A DNA stretch of 64,000 nt, from the NCBI RefSeq assembly GCF_000350485.1, contig NZ_AORV01000046.1:1-64000 (forward strand), written 5' to 3'. The position numbers and the translations under genes were made by a program. Positions within the stretch are counted from its first letter, which is position 1; each line of letters starts with the position of its first letter. The notes under the pieces were generated by a model, which saw only the letters and a list, made by a program, of their open reading frames with translations, was not told where the DNA came from and ran no database searches. Shown here piece after piece: positions 53,479-63,208 of this stretch. The DNA comes from Ruminiclostridium cellobioparum subsp. termitidis CT1112 (GTDB taxonomy: Bacteria; Bacillota; Clostridia; Acetivibrionales; DSM-1351).

Positions 53479-56400
53479 ATGTCAAAAAATTCAGATATAA
53501 AAAAGGTGTTGGTAATAGGTTCAGGCCCCATTATCATAGGCCAGGCCGCAGAGTTTGACTACTCGGGCACACAGGCCTGCAAGTCTCTCAGAGAAGAAGG
53601 CATCGAGGTTGTCCTCATTAACAGTAATCCTGCTACAATAATGACCGATACGCAATCGGCAGACAAAGTTTATATCGAACCCATAACCCTTGAATTTGTA
53701 AAAAAAATTATCTATAAGGAAAAACCCGACGGAATACTGGCCTCCCTTGGAGGCCAGACAGGTCTTAACATGGCTGTCCAGCTTGCGGAGGACGGAATTC
53801 TGTACGAGATGAACATACAGCTTCTGGGCACTTCCCTCTCCTCAATAAAAAAGGCCGAGGACAGGGAACTTTTCAAGGAGACCATGCAGGAAATCGGCGA
53901 AAAGGTCGCCCACAGTAAAATTGTCACCAATATGCAGGACGCGGTGGCCTTTGCCCAAGAAATAGGCTTTCCCATAATCATCAGACCTGCCTATACGCTT
54001 GGAGGTTCAGGCGGCGGTATTGCCACCAATATGGAAGAATTCAGATATATATGCGGCAAAGGCCTCAAGCTCAGCATGATCAGCCAGGTCCTTCTGGAGC
54101 AGAGTGTTGCGGGCTGGAAGGAAATTGAGTACGAGGTTATGCGTGACAGCAACGACAACTGCATAATCATATGTAATATGGAAAACTTTGATCCGGTTGG
54201 AGTTCATACCGGGGACAGTATTGTCGTCGCCCCCAGCCAGACCCTCTCCGACATTGAGTACCAGATGCTCAGAACCGCATCCATAAAAATAATCAGGGCT
54301 CTTGATATCAAGGGCGGCTGCAACATACAGTTCGCATTGAACCCTGACAGCTTTGAATATGTCGTTATAGAAGTAAATCCGAGAGTCAGCCGGTCAAGCG
54401 CCCTTGCATCAAAGGCAACGGGTTATCCCATTGCCCGTGTGACCGCAAAGATTGCCATCGGAATGACTCTTGACGAGATAAAGAACTCTGTTACAAAGAA
54501 TACAAGCGCCTGCTTCGAGCCGTCATTGGACTATGTTGTCACCAAAGTCCCCCGCTGGCCCTTCGACAAGTTTGCAAATGCCGACAGGAGCCTTGGGACC
54601 CAGATGAAGGCAACCGGAGAAGTCATGGCCATAGGACGCACCTTTGAGGAATCCCTGCTCAAGGCAATAGATTCACTTGATATTAAATTCAATTATCAGC
54701 TGGGCCTGAGCCTGTTTGACAACAAGAGCCGCGAAGAGCTGCTGGAGTACGTGGAACACCCCAGCGACCAGCGTATATTTGCAATTTGCAAGGCTCTTCA
54801 AAAAGGTGTTTCAGCCGGTGAAATAGTCAGAATAACCAAAATAGATGACTTCTTTATCAGAAAGCTCAAAAAAATAGTCAGGCTGGGTGAGGAGATAACC
54901 AATGCCGGAATTGCATGGCTGGATTATGACCTTTACTCAAGAGCAAAGAAAATAGGCTTCGGGGATTCCTACATCGCAAACCTTACCAACGAGCCTCTGG
55001 AAAAAATACTGGAATTGAGAGAAAAGTATCCTATCAATCCGGTTTACAAAATAGTAGATACCTGCGCCGGAGAGTTTGAAGCCGTTACTCCTTATTATTA
55101 CTCCACTTACGAGGAAAAGGACGATATTGAGGTTACCGAAGGAGACAAGGTTCTGGTCATAGGCTCAGGCCCCATCAGGATCGGCCAGGGTATTGAGTTT
55201 GACTACTGCAGCGTGCATTCTGTGGAAACCTTAAAAGAACTTGGAATAGAATCCATTATTATAAATAATAACCCCGAGACGGTAAGCACCGACTTTGATA
55301 CCTCGGATAAGCTCTATTTCGAGCCTCTTACAAAGGAATGTGTCCTGGACATCATTCAAAAGGAAAAGCCCCTGGGAGTCATAGTACAGTTTGGGGGCCA
55401 GACAGCTATAAATCTTGCTGAAACCCTCCATTCGGAAGGAGTTAAAATACTCGGCACTTCAGTCCAGAGCATAGATATCGCCGAAGACAGGGATAAATTC
55501 CTCAAGCTGCTGGAGGAGCTGGATATACCTATCCCCGAAGGAAAAACAGCTTTTTCCTTCGAGCAGGCCAGGCACATTGCCAATGAAATAGGCTATCCGG
55601 TCCTTGTAAGACCTTCCTATGTCCTCGGCGGACGTGCAATGGAAATCGTGTATGACGATAAGACTCTTCAGGAGTATATACAGATGGCTTCCGATATTTC
55701 AACGGCCCACCCCATACTTATCGACAAATACATTACCGGAAGGGAAATGGAAGTTGACGGAATATGCGACGGAAATGAAGTTCTGATACCCGGTATCATG
55801 GAGCATATCGAGCGGGCCGGCGTTCACTCCGGAGACAGCATTGCGGTATATCCTCCAAGAAATCTTTCCAGGAAGGCCAAAACCACTATTGAAGACTATA
55901 CAATCCGTCTTTCAAAGGCATTGAAGGTGGTAGGCCTGTTTAACATACAGTTTGTCATGGACAGCAGCGAAAAGGTTTATGTCATTGAAGTAAATCCGCG
56001 TGCCAGCAGAACTGTTCCCATAATGAGCAAAATCACCGGAATACTCATGGTCAGTGTGGCAACCCGGCTTATTATGGGTAAAACCCTATCGGAACTGGGC
56101 TACAAAAACGGTCTTGCAAAGGAAACCGAGTTCTACGCCGTAAAGGCACCTGTTTTTTCTTTTGCCAAACTGACCACTGTTGATACTTTCCTTGGGCCTG
56201 AGATGAAGTCCACAGGTGAAGTCATGGGAGTGGACAGGGATTATTATAATGCCCTGTACAAGGCAATTGCTGCTTCCGGCATAAAAATTCCTTCGGGCGG
56301 AAATGTACTGCTTTCTGTTGCAGACAGGGATAAGGAAGAGAGTATAGCTATTGCAAACAAGCTTCTGACATTGGGCTTCAGGCTGTCTGCCACACCGGGC

Positions 56401-56691
56401 ACTTGCGAAATACTGAGCTCTGCGGCTCTGCCGGTAGAGCTGCTGGAGGACGGATATGTACTGGACAGCATCAAGGAAGATAAAATAACCCTGGTTATAA
56501 ATACTCCGACCAGAGGCAAAATACCTGAAAGAAAAGGCTTTACTCTCAGAAGAACAGCAATGGAATACAACATTCCATGTATAACTTCACTGGACACGAC
56601 AAATGCCGTTTTAAGCATTCTGGAACGCCTGATCTCCGACAATAAGGCCGAGGTATACTCTCTGGACGAGTATTCGGTTTACAGGGGTTAG
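53479..56691 (+). CDS. carB: Carbamoyl-phosphate synthase large subunit
   Basis: 1070 residues from ATG 53479 after GGAGGTCAAT; the longer frame from 53440 covers the leader hairpin. Two homologous ATP-grasp halves ([23 protein letters not shown]; then [23 protein letters not shown]) and a C-terminal allosteric MGS-like domain ([15 protein letters not shown]). Makes carbamoyl phosphate from bicarbonate, ammonia and two ATP. Full length; no frame damage. Confidence 0.98.
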   Translation: MSKNSDIKKVLVIGSGPIIIGQAAEFDYSGTQACKSLREEGIEVVLINSNPATIMTDTQSADKVYIEPITLEFVKKIIYKEKPDGILASLGGQTGLNMAVQLAEDGILYEMNIQLLGTSLSSIKKAEDRELFKETMQEIGEKVAHSKIVTNMQDAVAFAQEIGFPIIIRPAYTLGGSGGGIATNMEEFRYICGKGLKLSMISQVLLEQSVAGWKEIEYEVMRDSNDNCIIICNMENFDPVGVHTGDSIVVAPSQTLSDIEYQMLRTASIKIIRALDIKGGCNIQFALNPDSFEYVVIEVNPRVSRSSALASKATGYPIARVTAKIAIGMTLDEIKNSVTKNTSACFEPSLDYVVTKVPRWPFDKFANADRSLGTQMKATGEVMAIGRTFEESLLKAIDSLDIKFNYQLGLSLFDNKSREELLEYVEHPSDQRIFAICKALQKGVSAGEIVRITKIDDFFIRKLKKIVRLGEEITNAGIAWLDYDLYSRAKKIGFGDSYIANLTNEPLEKILELREKYPINPVYKIVDTCAGEFEAVTPYYYSTYEEKDDIEVTEGDKVLVIGSGPIRIGQGIEFDYCSVHSVETLKELGIESIIINNNPETVSTDFDTSDKLYFEPLTKECVLDIIQKEKPLGVIVQFGGQTAINLAETLHSEGVKILGTSVQSIDIAEDRDKFLKLLEELDIPIPEGKTAFSFEQARHIANEIGYPVLVRPSYVLGGRAMEIVYDDKTLQEYIQMASDISTAHPILIDKYITGREMEVDGICDGNEVLIPGIMEHIERAGVHSGDSIAVYPPRNLSRKAKTTIEDYTIRLSKALKVVGLFNIQFVMDSSEKVYVIEVNPRASRTVPIMSKITGILMVSVATRLIMGKTLSELGYKNGLAKETEFYAVKAPVFSFAKLTTVDTFLGPEMKSTGEVMGVDRDYYNALYKAIAASGIKIPSGGNVLLSVADRDKEESIAIANKLLTLGFRLSATPGTCEILSSAALPVELLEDGYVLDSIKEDKITLVINTPTRGKIPERKGFTLRRTAMEYNIPCITSLDTTNAVLSILERLISDNKAEVYSLDEYSVYRG

Positions 56692-56738
56692 ATGTGACCG
56701 GAAGACAATGAACACTTTTTTATATTACGGAGGTAATT

Positions 56739-57659
56739 ATGGAGCATTTATTGAGTTTGAACGATTTAAGCACTGAAGAAATTCAGGATTTGCTAAAGCT
56801 GGCTGAAAAGCTAAAAAAACAGAACATGGAGGGTGTTCAGCATCATCTCCTGAAAGGCAGGACCCTGGGTATGATCTTTTCGAAGTCCTCCACAAGAACC
56901 AGGGTTTCCTTCGAGGTTGGAATGTACCAGCTGGGCGGTTATCCATTGTTTCTGAGTTCAAATGACATACAGCTTGGCAGGGGTGAGACCATATACGATA
57001 CCGCCAATGTACTGTCAAGATATATAGACGGAATAATGATAAGAACTTTTAAGCAGAGTGATGTGGAAGATCTTGCAAGATTCGGGACCATTCCCGTTAT
57101 CAACGGACTGACCGATGAGATGCATCCCTGTCAGATTTTAGCCGACCTGTTAACCGTATATGAGCATAAGGGAAAGCTTGAAGGCCTGAAGCTTGCCTAC
57201 ATCGGAGACGGTAACAACGTAGCCCACTCCCTTCTGCACGGCTGTGCAAAAACAGGTATGGACATAGCTGTTGCATCTCCAAAAGGCTATGAATGCACCG
57301 AGACCTATGTGGACGAAGCCAAAGCAGCTGCAAAAACCACCGGCTCTGAAATTCTGATGACCCAGGACCCCGTTGAGGCTATTGCAAATGCCGATGTAAT
57401 TTACGCAGACACCTGGATCAGTATGGGTCAGGAGGATCAAAAAGAGGAAAAACTAAAAATATTCATGCCTTACCAGATAAATTCCCGGTTGTTCTCCAAA
57501 GCAAAAGAGGATGCCATTTTCCTGCATTGCCTGCCGGCATACAGAGGTTATGAGGTTACGGAAGAAATCATCGACGGACCTCAGTCTGTAATTTTTGATG
57601 AAGCCGAGAACAGGCTGCACGCCCAAAAGGCAGTTCTTGCAACCCTGTTGGGCAAATAG
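56739..57659 (+). CDS. argF: Ornithine carbamoyltransferase
   Basis: 306 residues. Carbamoyl-phosphate motif KSSTRTRVSFE, ornithine motifs HPCQILADLLT and FLHCLPAYRG. Forms citrulline. Follows carB by 47 bases, RBS ACGGAGG. argG and argH are not in the window. Confidence 0.97.
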   Translation: MEHLLSLNDLSTEEIQDLLKLAEKLKKQNMEGVQHHLLKGRTLGMIFSKSSTRTRVSFEVGMYQLGGYPLFLSSNDIQLGRGETIYDTANVLSRYIDGIMIRTFKQSDVEDLARFGTIPVINGLTDEMHPCQILADLLTVYEHKGKLEGLKLAYIGDGNNVAHSLLHGCAKTGMDIAVASPKGYECTETYVDEAKAAAKTTGSEILMTQDPVEAIANADVIYADTWISMGQEDQKEEKLKIFMPYQINSRLFSKAKEDAIFLHCLPAYRGYEVTEEIIDGPQSVIFDEAENRLHAQKAVLATLLGK

Positions 57660-57682
57660 CCTCACCGAAAAGGGGGTAATAC

Positions 57683-58156
57683 ATGAATTATTCATTTATA
57701 ATAAGAAAAGCCACTCTGGAGGATGCGCCAGCCATAGCTGTCATTATGCAGGAGGCTTTTAAAAAATATATGCTTGATACCGGCTTGTCCGGTACTATGG
57801 ATGCATTGACCGAAAGCCTGGAAAACATAGAAGCCGACATTCTTGAAAAAGAGGTTTACATCGCTTTGATTGACGGTAATCCGGTAGGTACCATCAGAAT
57901 AAAGATTTTGCCCGACAATACCGCCTATATAAGCAGATTCGGCGTCATGCTGGATTACCACAACATAGGAATAGGTAAATCTCTTATGAATCTGGCCGAT
58001 AAGATTTTGAAAACCAGGGACATTAAGAAGGTCAGCCTCCATACCGCATCAAAATACCGTGATCTCATCCGGTTCTACTATGGCCGGGGCTTCTATATTG
58101 ATTCCACTTCAACCGACAGGGGATATATACGGGCACTTCTGGTTAAAGAGTTCTAA
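57683..58156 (+). CDS. GNAT-family N-acetyltransferase
   Basis: 157 residues, one GNAT domain. Acetyl-CoA motif A is RFGVMLDYHNIGIGKSLM (V-x4-x-x-G-x-G form), followed by a C-terminal FYYGRGFYID. Starts 23 bases after argF with AAGGGGG, so it is probably in the same transcript. Placement suggests a link to arginine or glutamate acetylation, but it lacks the amino-acid-kinase domain of classical ArgA, so a different substrate is equally possible. Confidence 0.85.
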   Translation: MNYSFIIRKATLEDAPAIAVIMQEAFKKYMLDTGLSGTMDALTESLENIEADILEKEVYIALIDGNPVGTIRIKILPDNTAYISRFGVMLDYHNIGIGKSLMNLADKILKTRDIKKVSLHTASKYRDLIRFYYGRGFYIDSTSTDRGYIRALLVKEF

Positions 58157-58209
58157 AGCCGAAGTGCCGTTAACCGGTCTGAGCTCTGAAATCACCCTCC
58201 TGATACTGC

Positions 58210-58602
58210 TTAAATAAGACCCAGCTTTTCCATGACTTCTACAAGTTTTTCAGTATCAAGAGGTTTTGAGGCAAAGCCCTCACACCCCAGTTCAAAAGCC
58301 TTCTGCACCATTTCGGTACCGTTGAGGGCAGTTGTCATTATTACCTTTGTTCTGTCCCGAGCGGGAATTCCCTTTTGTGTTTCCAGTTCCCTGATGGTTT
58401 TGAGAACCTTGATACCGTCAACCTTTGGCATCATAATATCCAGACATATAAGACTGTACGGGACATTTTCCTTTAATGAATATAAAAAAGCATCCAGTGC
58501 CTCCATGCCGTCAACCACAACATCACACTCACCGAAACGGGATAAAAACTTTTGAAGAAACCTTCTGCTGACCAGATCATCCTCAACAATTAAAATTCGC
58601 AT
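58210..58602 (-). CDS. Single-domain CheY-like response regulator
   Basis: 130 residues, receiver domain only: acidic D8/D9, phosphoacceptor D55 in ICLDIMMPK, MTTAL with Thr, and K in ASKPLD. No output domain. Last gene of the cheR-cheB-cheD-kinase unit, about 20 bases after the hybrid kinase, which is its likely phosphodonor. It may act on a motor or on another signalling protein. Confidence 0.9.
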   Translation of the reverse strand: MRILIVEDDLVSRRFLQKFLSRFGECDVVVDGMEALDAFLYSLKENVPYSLICLDIMMPKVDGIKVLKTIRELETQKGIPARDRTKVIMTTALNGTEMVQKAFELGCEGFASKPLDTEKLVEVMEKLGLI

Positions 58603-58622
58603 ATCCCCACTCCTTTTCTGAT

Positions 58623-61600
58623 TTATATATATTTTTTTATTGTCTTAAGCTCCTTATGAAAGTTAACGTAGCTATAAAGAACATCTTTAATACTGTTGCG
58701 CCGTACTGCAAGCTCAATCTGAAATGCAAGGCTTTTCAATTCCTCCGCCCCCATTTTATTGCAGAGATTCTTTATATCATGAGCAAATTTCCCCACCAGC
58801 TCCAGGTCCTTTCCATCCAGACACACTATCAGACCGGACAGGGCATTTTCTATTTCGGCAAAAATCTCCTCATCAAATTCCTTCAGACCGGTGTTCTCTT
58901 CACTTATCAGTATTATATTTCCATCCTCGTCTATCCGGATGCCCTTAACCTCCGTTTTCTCCTGTTTATTGACAACAGCAGCCTCTATGACCTGATATAG
59001 TTCCTTCATTGTAAAAGGTTTGGGAATATATTCGTCCATACCCAGCCCCAGGAACCTCTCCCGGTCTCCCTGCAGCGCATGGGCCGTGAGGGCTATTACG
59101 GGAGTATGCTTCCGGGCGCCTTCCCTCTCCCTTATTGTCTTTACAGCCTCAACCCCATCTATTTCAGGCATGTGGATATCCATAAGTATCAAATCGTAAT
59201 TTTTCTTTTTATGGAATTCAAGTGCCTCAAGTCCGTTGCGTGCAACATCTACGTTCCAGCCCCTCTCCCTGAGCATTCTCGTAATGACCGTCTTATTTAC
59301 ATTATCATCCTCAGCCAGCAGTATTTTGAGACTGTCAAAGGCTCTGCCGGATACAGTTTCATTGGGCTGGGCGGCAGCAGCTTCCTTTCCTTTCAGGAAT
59401 CTGACGGTAAAATGAAAAGTGCTGCCCTTCCCTTTTTCACTTTCAATCCAGATCCGGCCTCCCAGCATTTCTACGAGCTGCCTGGAAATTGCAAGTCCCA
59501 GTCCGGTTCCTCCAAACTTTCTGCTGATAGAACCATCAACCTGGCTAAAGGTTTTGAATAGTTTTTCTTTCTCTTCATCGCCTATGCCTATTCCAGTATC
59601 TGAAACTGAAAACTTCAACTCAACCAAGTCCTTTTCTATCAGGCTTTTCCTTACAACTATATTAACTTCTCCATGTTCGGTGAACTTGATGGCATTTCCT
59701 ATCAGATTGTTCAGTATTTGTTTGAGCCTGTTGGGATCGCCCTTAAGGAACTGAGGGATTCCGGAGTAGAAAGAATAATTGAATTCAAGTCCCTTCTTAT
59801 CGGCAAGGGGCGATTGGGATTTGAATATTTCCTCTATCAATTTCTTTATATCAAAATTGACATTGTCAATAAATAATTTTCCTGCTTCCATTTTGGAGAA
59901 ATCCAGGATGTCATTTATTATTTTCAAAAGTGAATTGGCACAACTTTTTGCCGTACTCAGATTGTCCCTCTGTTCAGGGTCCAGGTCTGTAAGCAGGGTC
60001 AGATCAATCATTCCTACGACTCCATTCAGCGGAGTCCGTATTTCATGACTCATATTGGCAAGGAATTCGCTTTTGGACTTATTTGCCTTTTCCGCTTCCT
60101 CCTTTGCCCTTTTCAGTTCAATTTCAGACTTTTTCTCCTCATCTATATCGGTTACCACCACCGCAATATGTTCTTTCTGGGGACTGTATACCGCCATGGA
60201 ATACCACTTTTCAAGTACATGGGAATATATTTCATTCAGATAAATGCTTTTTCCTTCGTTAATGACCTTATCAAACAGCCCTTCTTCAAAATCTACCAAT
60301 CCCTCCGGAAAAATGTCCGAATAGAGTCTACCGGCTATTTTTTCGGCTTCCAGCCCAAACATCTTTTCATAGGCTTCATTTACCATCAGAAATTCCAAAT
60401 CTGTTATATTGCCCTGTTTATCGGTAATGGCCCTGTGATAGGCAAACCCCCTGTGCAGGTTCATGAATAAAAACCTGTATCTCTCTTCACTTTCCTGGAG
60501 CAGAGTCTCGGTGATTTTTTTGTCATTTACATCAAGCCCCATCCCTATATAGCCGTCCCGGTTGCCGTTCATATCATAAAAAGGCTTTATGATAATATTT
60601 ATCCATCTGTAATGGCCGTTTACATGCTTTATCCTCAATTCAATGTTATTCAGCCCGGGATTGTCAATTTCCCTGTTAAACTTGTCAGCCAGCCTTTCTC
60701 TCTCGTCCGGGTGGACATATTCCAGCAATCCTTCCTCCATGATCTGCTGTTCACTCTTTCCCAAAAACTCCGACAACGTATGGCCTACGTAGACATTTCT
60801 TCCCTTCTCGTCGGTCTTCCATATCATGGCGGGAAAATTCTCCATCATCTTCAAGCTGAAATTATTAGCCTGAATAAGCTGCTGCTCCCGTTCCTTACTC
60901 TCGGTGACATCGTTTAATACAAGCAGCACATATCTCTCTCCCGAAATATGTACGGGTACAAAGAAAAAGCTGTACCAGCTGCTTTTCTGTATACCATCAA
61001 TCATCAATGTTTGCTTGTTGACCAGATCCTTGCTCGGTATGCCGGTTTCAAAAACTTTTGTTATCCGCTGTCTTATCTCGCATAAGCCGCAATCCAGGCC
61101 TTTGCCGCAGCCGTTTTCCCTGCTGCCTATACAGCATATCCCGTCACCGTAGCACAGTCCCAGTACTTCCCTGTCGGTCAGGCCAAGCATTTTCAGAAAA
61201 GCATTATTTACCTGCTTGATTACTCTTTTATTGTCCATAATCAGCATTCCCACAGGAGAATGGTTAAAGGTCATTTCGAGATTATTTCTCTCCTCGATCA
61301 GCTGTTCCTCCATTTTTTTAATCCTGGTGATGTCGCGGAAAACAACCACCACCCCGTCAATATTGTTGTTACCGTCCTTTATGGGAGAACAGCTTGCCGA
61401 TACTATAAATCTCTCGCCGCTTTTGGATATGACGGCGGAATTGTTTTTCAATCCTGCAATGGTATTGGAACGCATGACCTCATCGATGGGACTTTCCAGG
61501 GATTTACCGCTCTTGATATTTATTAATGAAAATACCTCCCGGAAATCAGCTCCCAGGGCTTCCTTCTCTGTCCAACCGGTAAGCAGGACGGCTGTGTGGT

Positions 61601-61694
61601 TTATATAATCTATTTTGCCCTGTTTATTTGTAGCGATCACTCCATCACCTATATTGTCCAGTACCGCTGACATCCTGTTTTTCAGCTCCCTCAC
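58623..61694 (-). CDS. Hybrid sensor histidine kinase, multi-PAS with REC and HPt
   Basis: Up to 1023 residues, soluble. Four PAS/PAC domains (about 5-125, 135-265, 280-400, 405-525), HisKA with H550 in NMSHEIRTPLNG, HATPase (GLGLAISRQLVEMLGG), a receiver with D839 (LILMDIHMPEIDG) and K892, and a C-terminal HPt-like helical bundle with H972 (AHDIKNLCNKMGA). All phosphorelay residues are present. PAS2 carries six cysteines at 181, 187, 188, 196, 202 and 205, a possible metal or Fe-S site. The start is uncertain: GTG 61694 is almost on its own GAGGAG, while ATG 61673 has AGGGAG 12 bases upstream. Confidence 0.92.
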   Translation of the reverse strand: MRELKNRMSAVLDNIGDGVIATNKQGKIDYINHTAVLLTGWTEKEALGADFREVFSLINIKSGKSLESPIDEVMRSNTIAGLKNNSAVISKSGERFIVSASCSPIKDGNNNIDGVVVVFRDITRIKKMEEQLIEERNNLEMTFNHSPVGMLIMDNKRVIKQVNNAFLKMLGLTDREVLGLCYGDGICCIGSRENGCGKGLDCGLCEIRQRITKVFETGIPSKDLVNKQTLMIDGIQKSSWYSFFFVPVHISGERYVLLVLNDVTESKEREQQLIQANNFSLKMMENFPAMIWKTDEKGRNVYVGHTLSEFLGKSEQQIMEEGLLEYVHPDERERLADKFNREIDNPGLNNIELRIKHVNGHYRWINIIIKPFYDMNGNRDGYIGMGLDVNDKKITETLLQESEERYRFLFMNLHRGFAYHRAITDKQGNITDLEFLMVNEAYEKMFGLEAEKIAGRLYSDIFPEGLVDFEEGLFDKVINEGKSIYLNEIYSHVLEKWYSMAVYSPQKEHIAVVVTDIDEEKKSEIELKRAKEEAEKANKSKSEFLANMSHEIRTPLNGVVGMIDLTLLTDLDPEQRDNLSTAKSCANSLLKIINDILDFSKMEAGKLFIDNVNFDIKKLIEEIFKSQSPLADKKGLEFNYSFYSGIPQFLKGDPNRLKQILNNLIGNAIKFTEHGEVNIVVRKSLIEKDLVELKFSVSDTGIGIGDEEKEKLFKTFSQVDGSISRKFGGTGLGLAISRQLVEMLGGRIWIESEKGKGSTFHFTVRFLKGKEAAAAQPNETVSGRAFDSLKILLAEDDNVNKTVITRMLRERGWNVDVARNGLEALEFHKKKNYDLILMDIHMPEIDGVEAVKTIREREGARKHTPVIALTAHALQGDRERFLGLGMDEYIPKPFTMKELYQVIEAAVVNKQEKTEVKGIRIDEDGNIILISEENTGLKEFDEEIFAEIENALSGLIVCLDGKDLELVGKFAHDIKNLCNKMGAEELKSLAFQIELAVRRNSIKDVLYSYVNFHKELKTIKKYI

Positions 61695-61698
61695 CTCC

Positions 61699-62169
61699 TC
61701 ATATTCCTATGGGCTGAGTGGAAATGGTGACCTCTCCTGTTCCAAGGTCCATTTCGACAGTCCTGCTTACCCTGCCGCCAATATGGGCATTTTGTATTCT
61801 AAGATTTAAATTGTCCAGAGTTCCGATTACAGCCTCGATATTCCTTCTTCCAATATGGAATATGTCTTTATCACTGATTGAATCCGCTCCTCCGAAAATC
61901 TGAATTTGCAGTTCACCTTTCAAACAGCCGTATCTCATACAAAATTTTTCTATCATCAACGGAATTCCCGTTGTTGCATAATATCCCGGTCTGAAGAAGC
62001 CGTCCTCAAAAGTTGTGGGTTCCGGCAGCGCCACATGGATCATAGCCCCCACCCTTCTTATGGGGCTGTATGCCGTCACCGCCACACAGGACGCAAGGGC
62101 ATAAGTCTTTAACGCATTAATCCCTCTGTCCGATACGGCATATTCCCCGATTCCTATTACCAGTTGCAT
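61699..62169 (-). CDS. cheD: Chemoreceptor glutamine deamidase CheD
   Basis: 156 residues. Catalytic Cys28 in ALASCVAV and His45 in AMIHVALPEP, with the usual Thr region (RNIEAVIGTL). Deamidates receptor glutamines and, in Firmicutes, partners with CheC. Between cheB and the hybrid kinase with 4-8 base gaps. Confidence 0.94.
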   Translation of the reverse strand: MQLVIGIGEYAVSDRGINALKTYALASCVAVTAYSPIRRVGAMIHVALPEPTTFEDGFFRPGYYATTGIPLMIEKFCMRYGCLKGELQIQIFGGADSISDKDIFHIGRRNIEAVIGTLDNLNLRIQNAHIGGRVSRTVEMDLGTGEVTISTQPIGI

Positions 62170-62177
62170 TTTATCAC

Positions 62178-63194
62178 CTACTTCAACATTGCCAATAAAA
62201 CCTGCGGTATATTATCCAGGGAGGTCTGCTTCTCCACAGCACCAATATCGAAAGCAACTTTGGGCATTCCATATACTATGGAGGACTGTTCATCCTGACC
62301 GATGGTCCTGGCTCCCCTCCTCCTCATGGCAAGCAGTCCCCGGGCTCCGTCATAGCCCATTCCGGTGAGCATGATCCCTATTGCGGAGCTTCCGGCCTCT
62401 CTGGCGACAGATTCAAACAGAACATCCACTGAGGGGCAATGCCCGTTGACTTTTTCCCCCTCAAATGTTTCAATTCTTATCCTATCCCCAATTTTTTTAA
62501 TTTTCATATGCCGGTCACCTGGAGCTATCAATACTTTCCCCGGCTCCAGCCAGTCACCCGTCCGGGCCTCCTTCACATTCAACAGGGTTTGATTGTTCAA
62601 TCTCTGGGCAAACATGTTGGAAAAAACGGGGGGAATGTGCTGGACTATGAGAATTCCCGGCATCTCGGCCGGCAATGCTTTTAACAGCTTGTATATTGCC
62701 TCGGTTCCCCCTGTTGACGCACCGATGGCTATTATTTTATTTGTATTTATTTTGCCTGCCGGGGAATTAACTGTGTCTGCTGTATTGCTCCTGCTGATTT
62801 TTGCATTGGCGGCAATTTTTATTTTTGATATGATATCCAACAAAAATTTTTCGACGCTTTTGGACGATTGAACTTCCGGTTTGGTTACAAAATCAACAGC
62901 ACCTGCATTCATTGCGTCAAATACCGCTTCGCTTACGGTGCTGATTACAATCACCGGCAGCGGATGCTGGGGCAGCAGCCTTCGTATGAAATCAATCCCG
63001 TTCATTTTGGGCATTTCAACATCGCAGGTCATCACATCGGGTTCAAACTGAAGTATCTTGTCTCTTGCATCGAAGGGATCGGTGGCCCTGGCAACCACTT
63101 CAATGGAGGGATCGGTTTCAATCCCCCTGGCTATTACCTCTCTGAAAAGCAAACTGTCATCTACCACCAATACTTTTATCCTTTTGCCGTTCAT
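62178..63194 (-). CDS. cheB: Protein-glutamate methylesterase CheB
   Basis: 338 residues from ATG 63194 with GAGGAG upstream; an in-frame start at 63209 is unlikely. Receiver domain (MTCDVEMPKMNG) and methylesterase with Ser in IGASTGGTEAI, His in IVQHIPP and Asp in LTGMGYDGARG. Removes methyl groups from chemoreceptors and resets adaptation. Starts within 15 bases of the cheR stop. Confidence 0.96.
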   Translation of the reverse strand: MNGKRIKVLVVDDSLLFREVIARGIETDPSIEVVARATDPFDARDKILQFEPDVMTCDVEMPKMNGIDFIRRLLPQHPLPVIVISTVSEAVFDAMNAGAVDFVTKPEVQSSKSVEKFLLDIISKIKIAANAKISRSNTADTVNSPAGKINTNKIIAIGASTGGTEAIYKLLKALPAEMPGILIVQHIPPVFSNMFAQRLNNQTLLNVKEARTGDWLEPGKVLIAPGDRHMKIKKIGDRIRIETFEGEKVNGHCPSVDVLFESVAREAGSSAIGIMLTGMGYDGARGLLAMRRRGARTIGQDEQSSIVYGMPKVAFDIGAVEKQTSLDNIPQVLLAMLK

Positions 63195-63208
63195 ATGACC
63201 TCTCCTCA

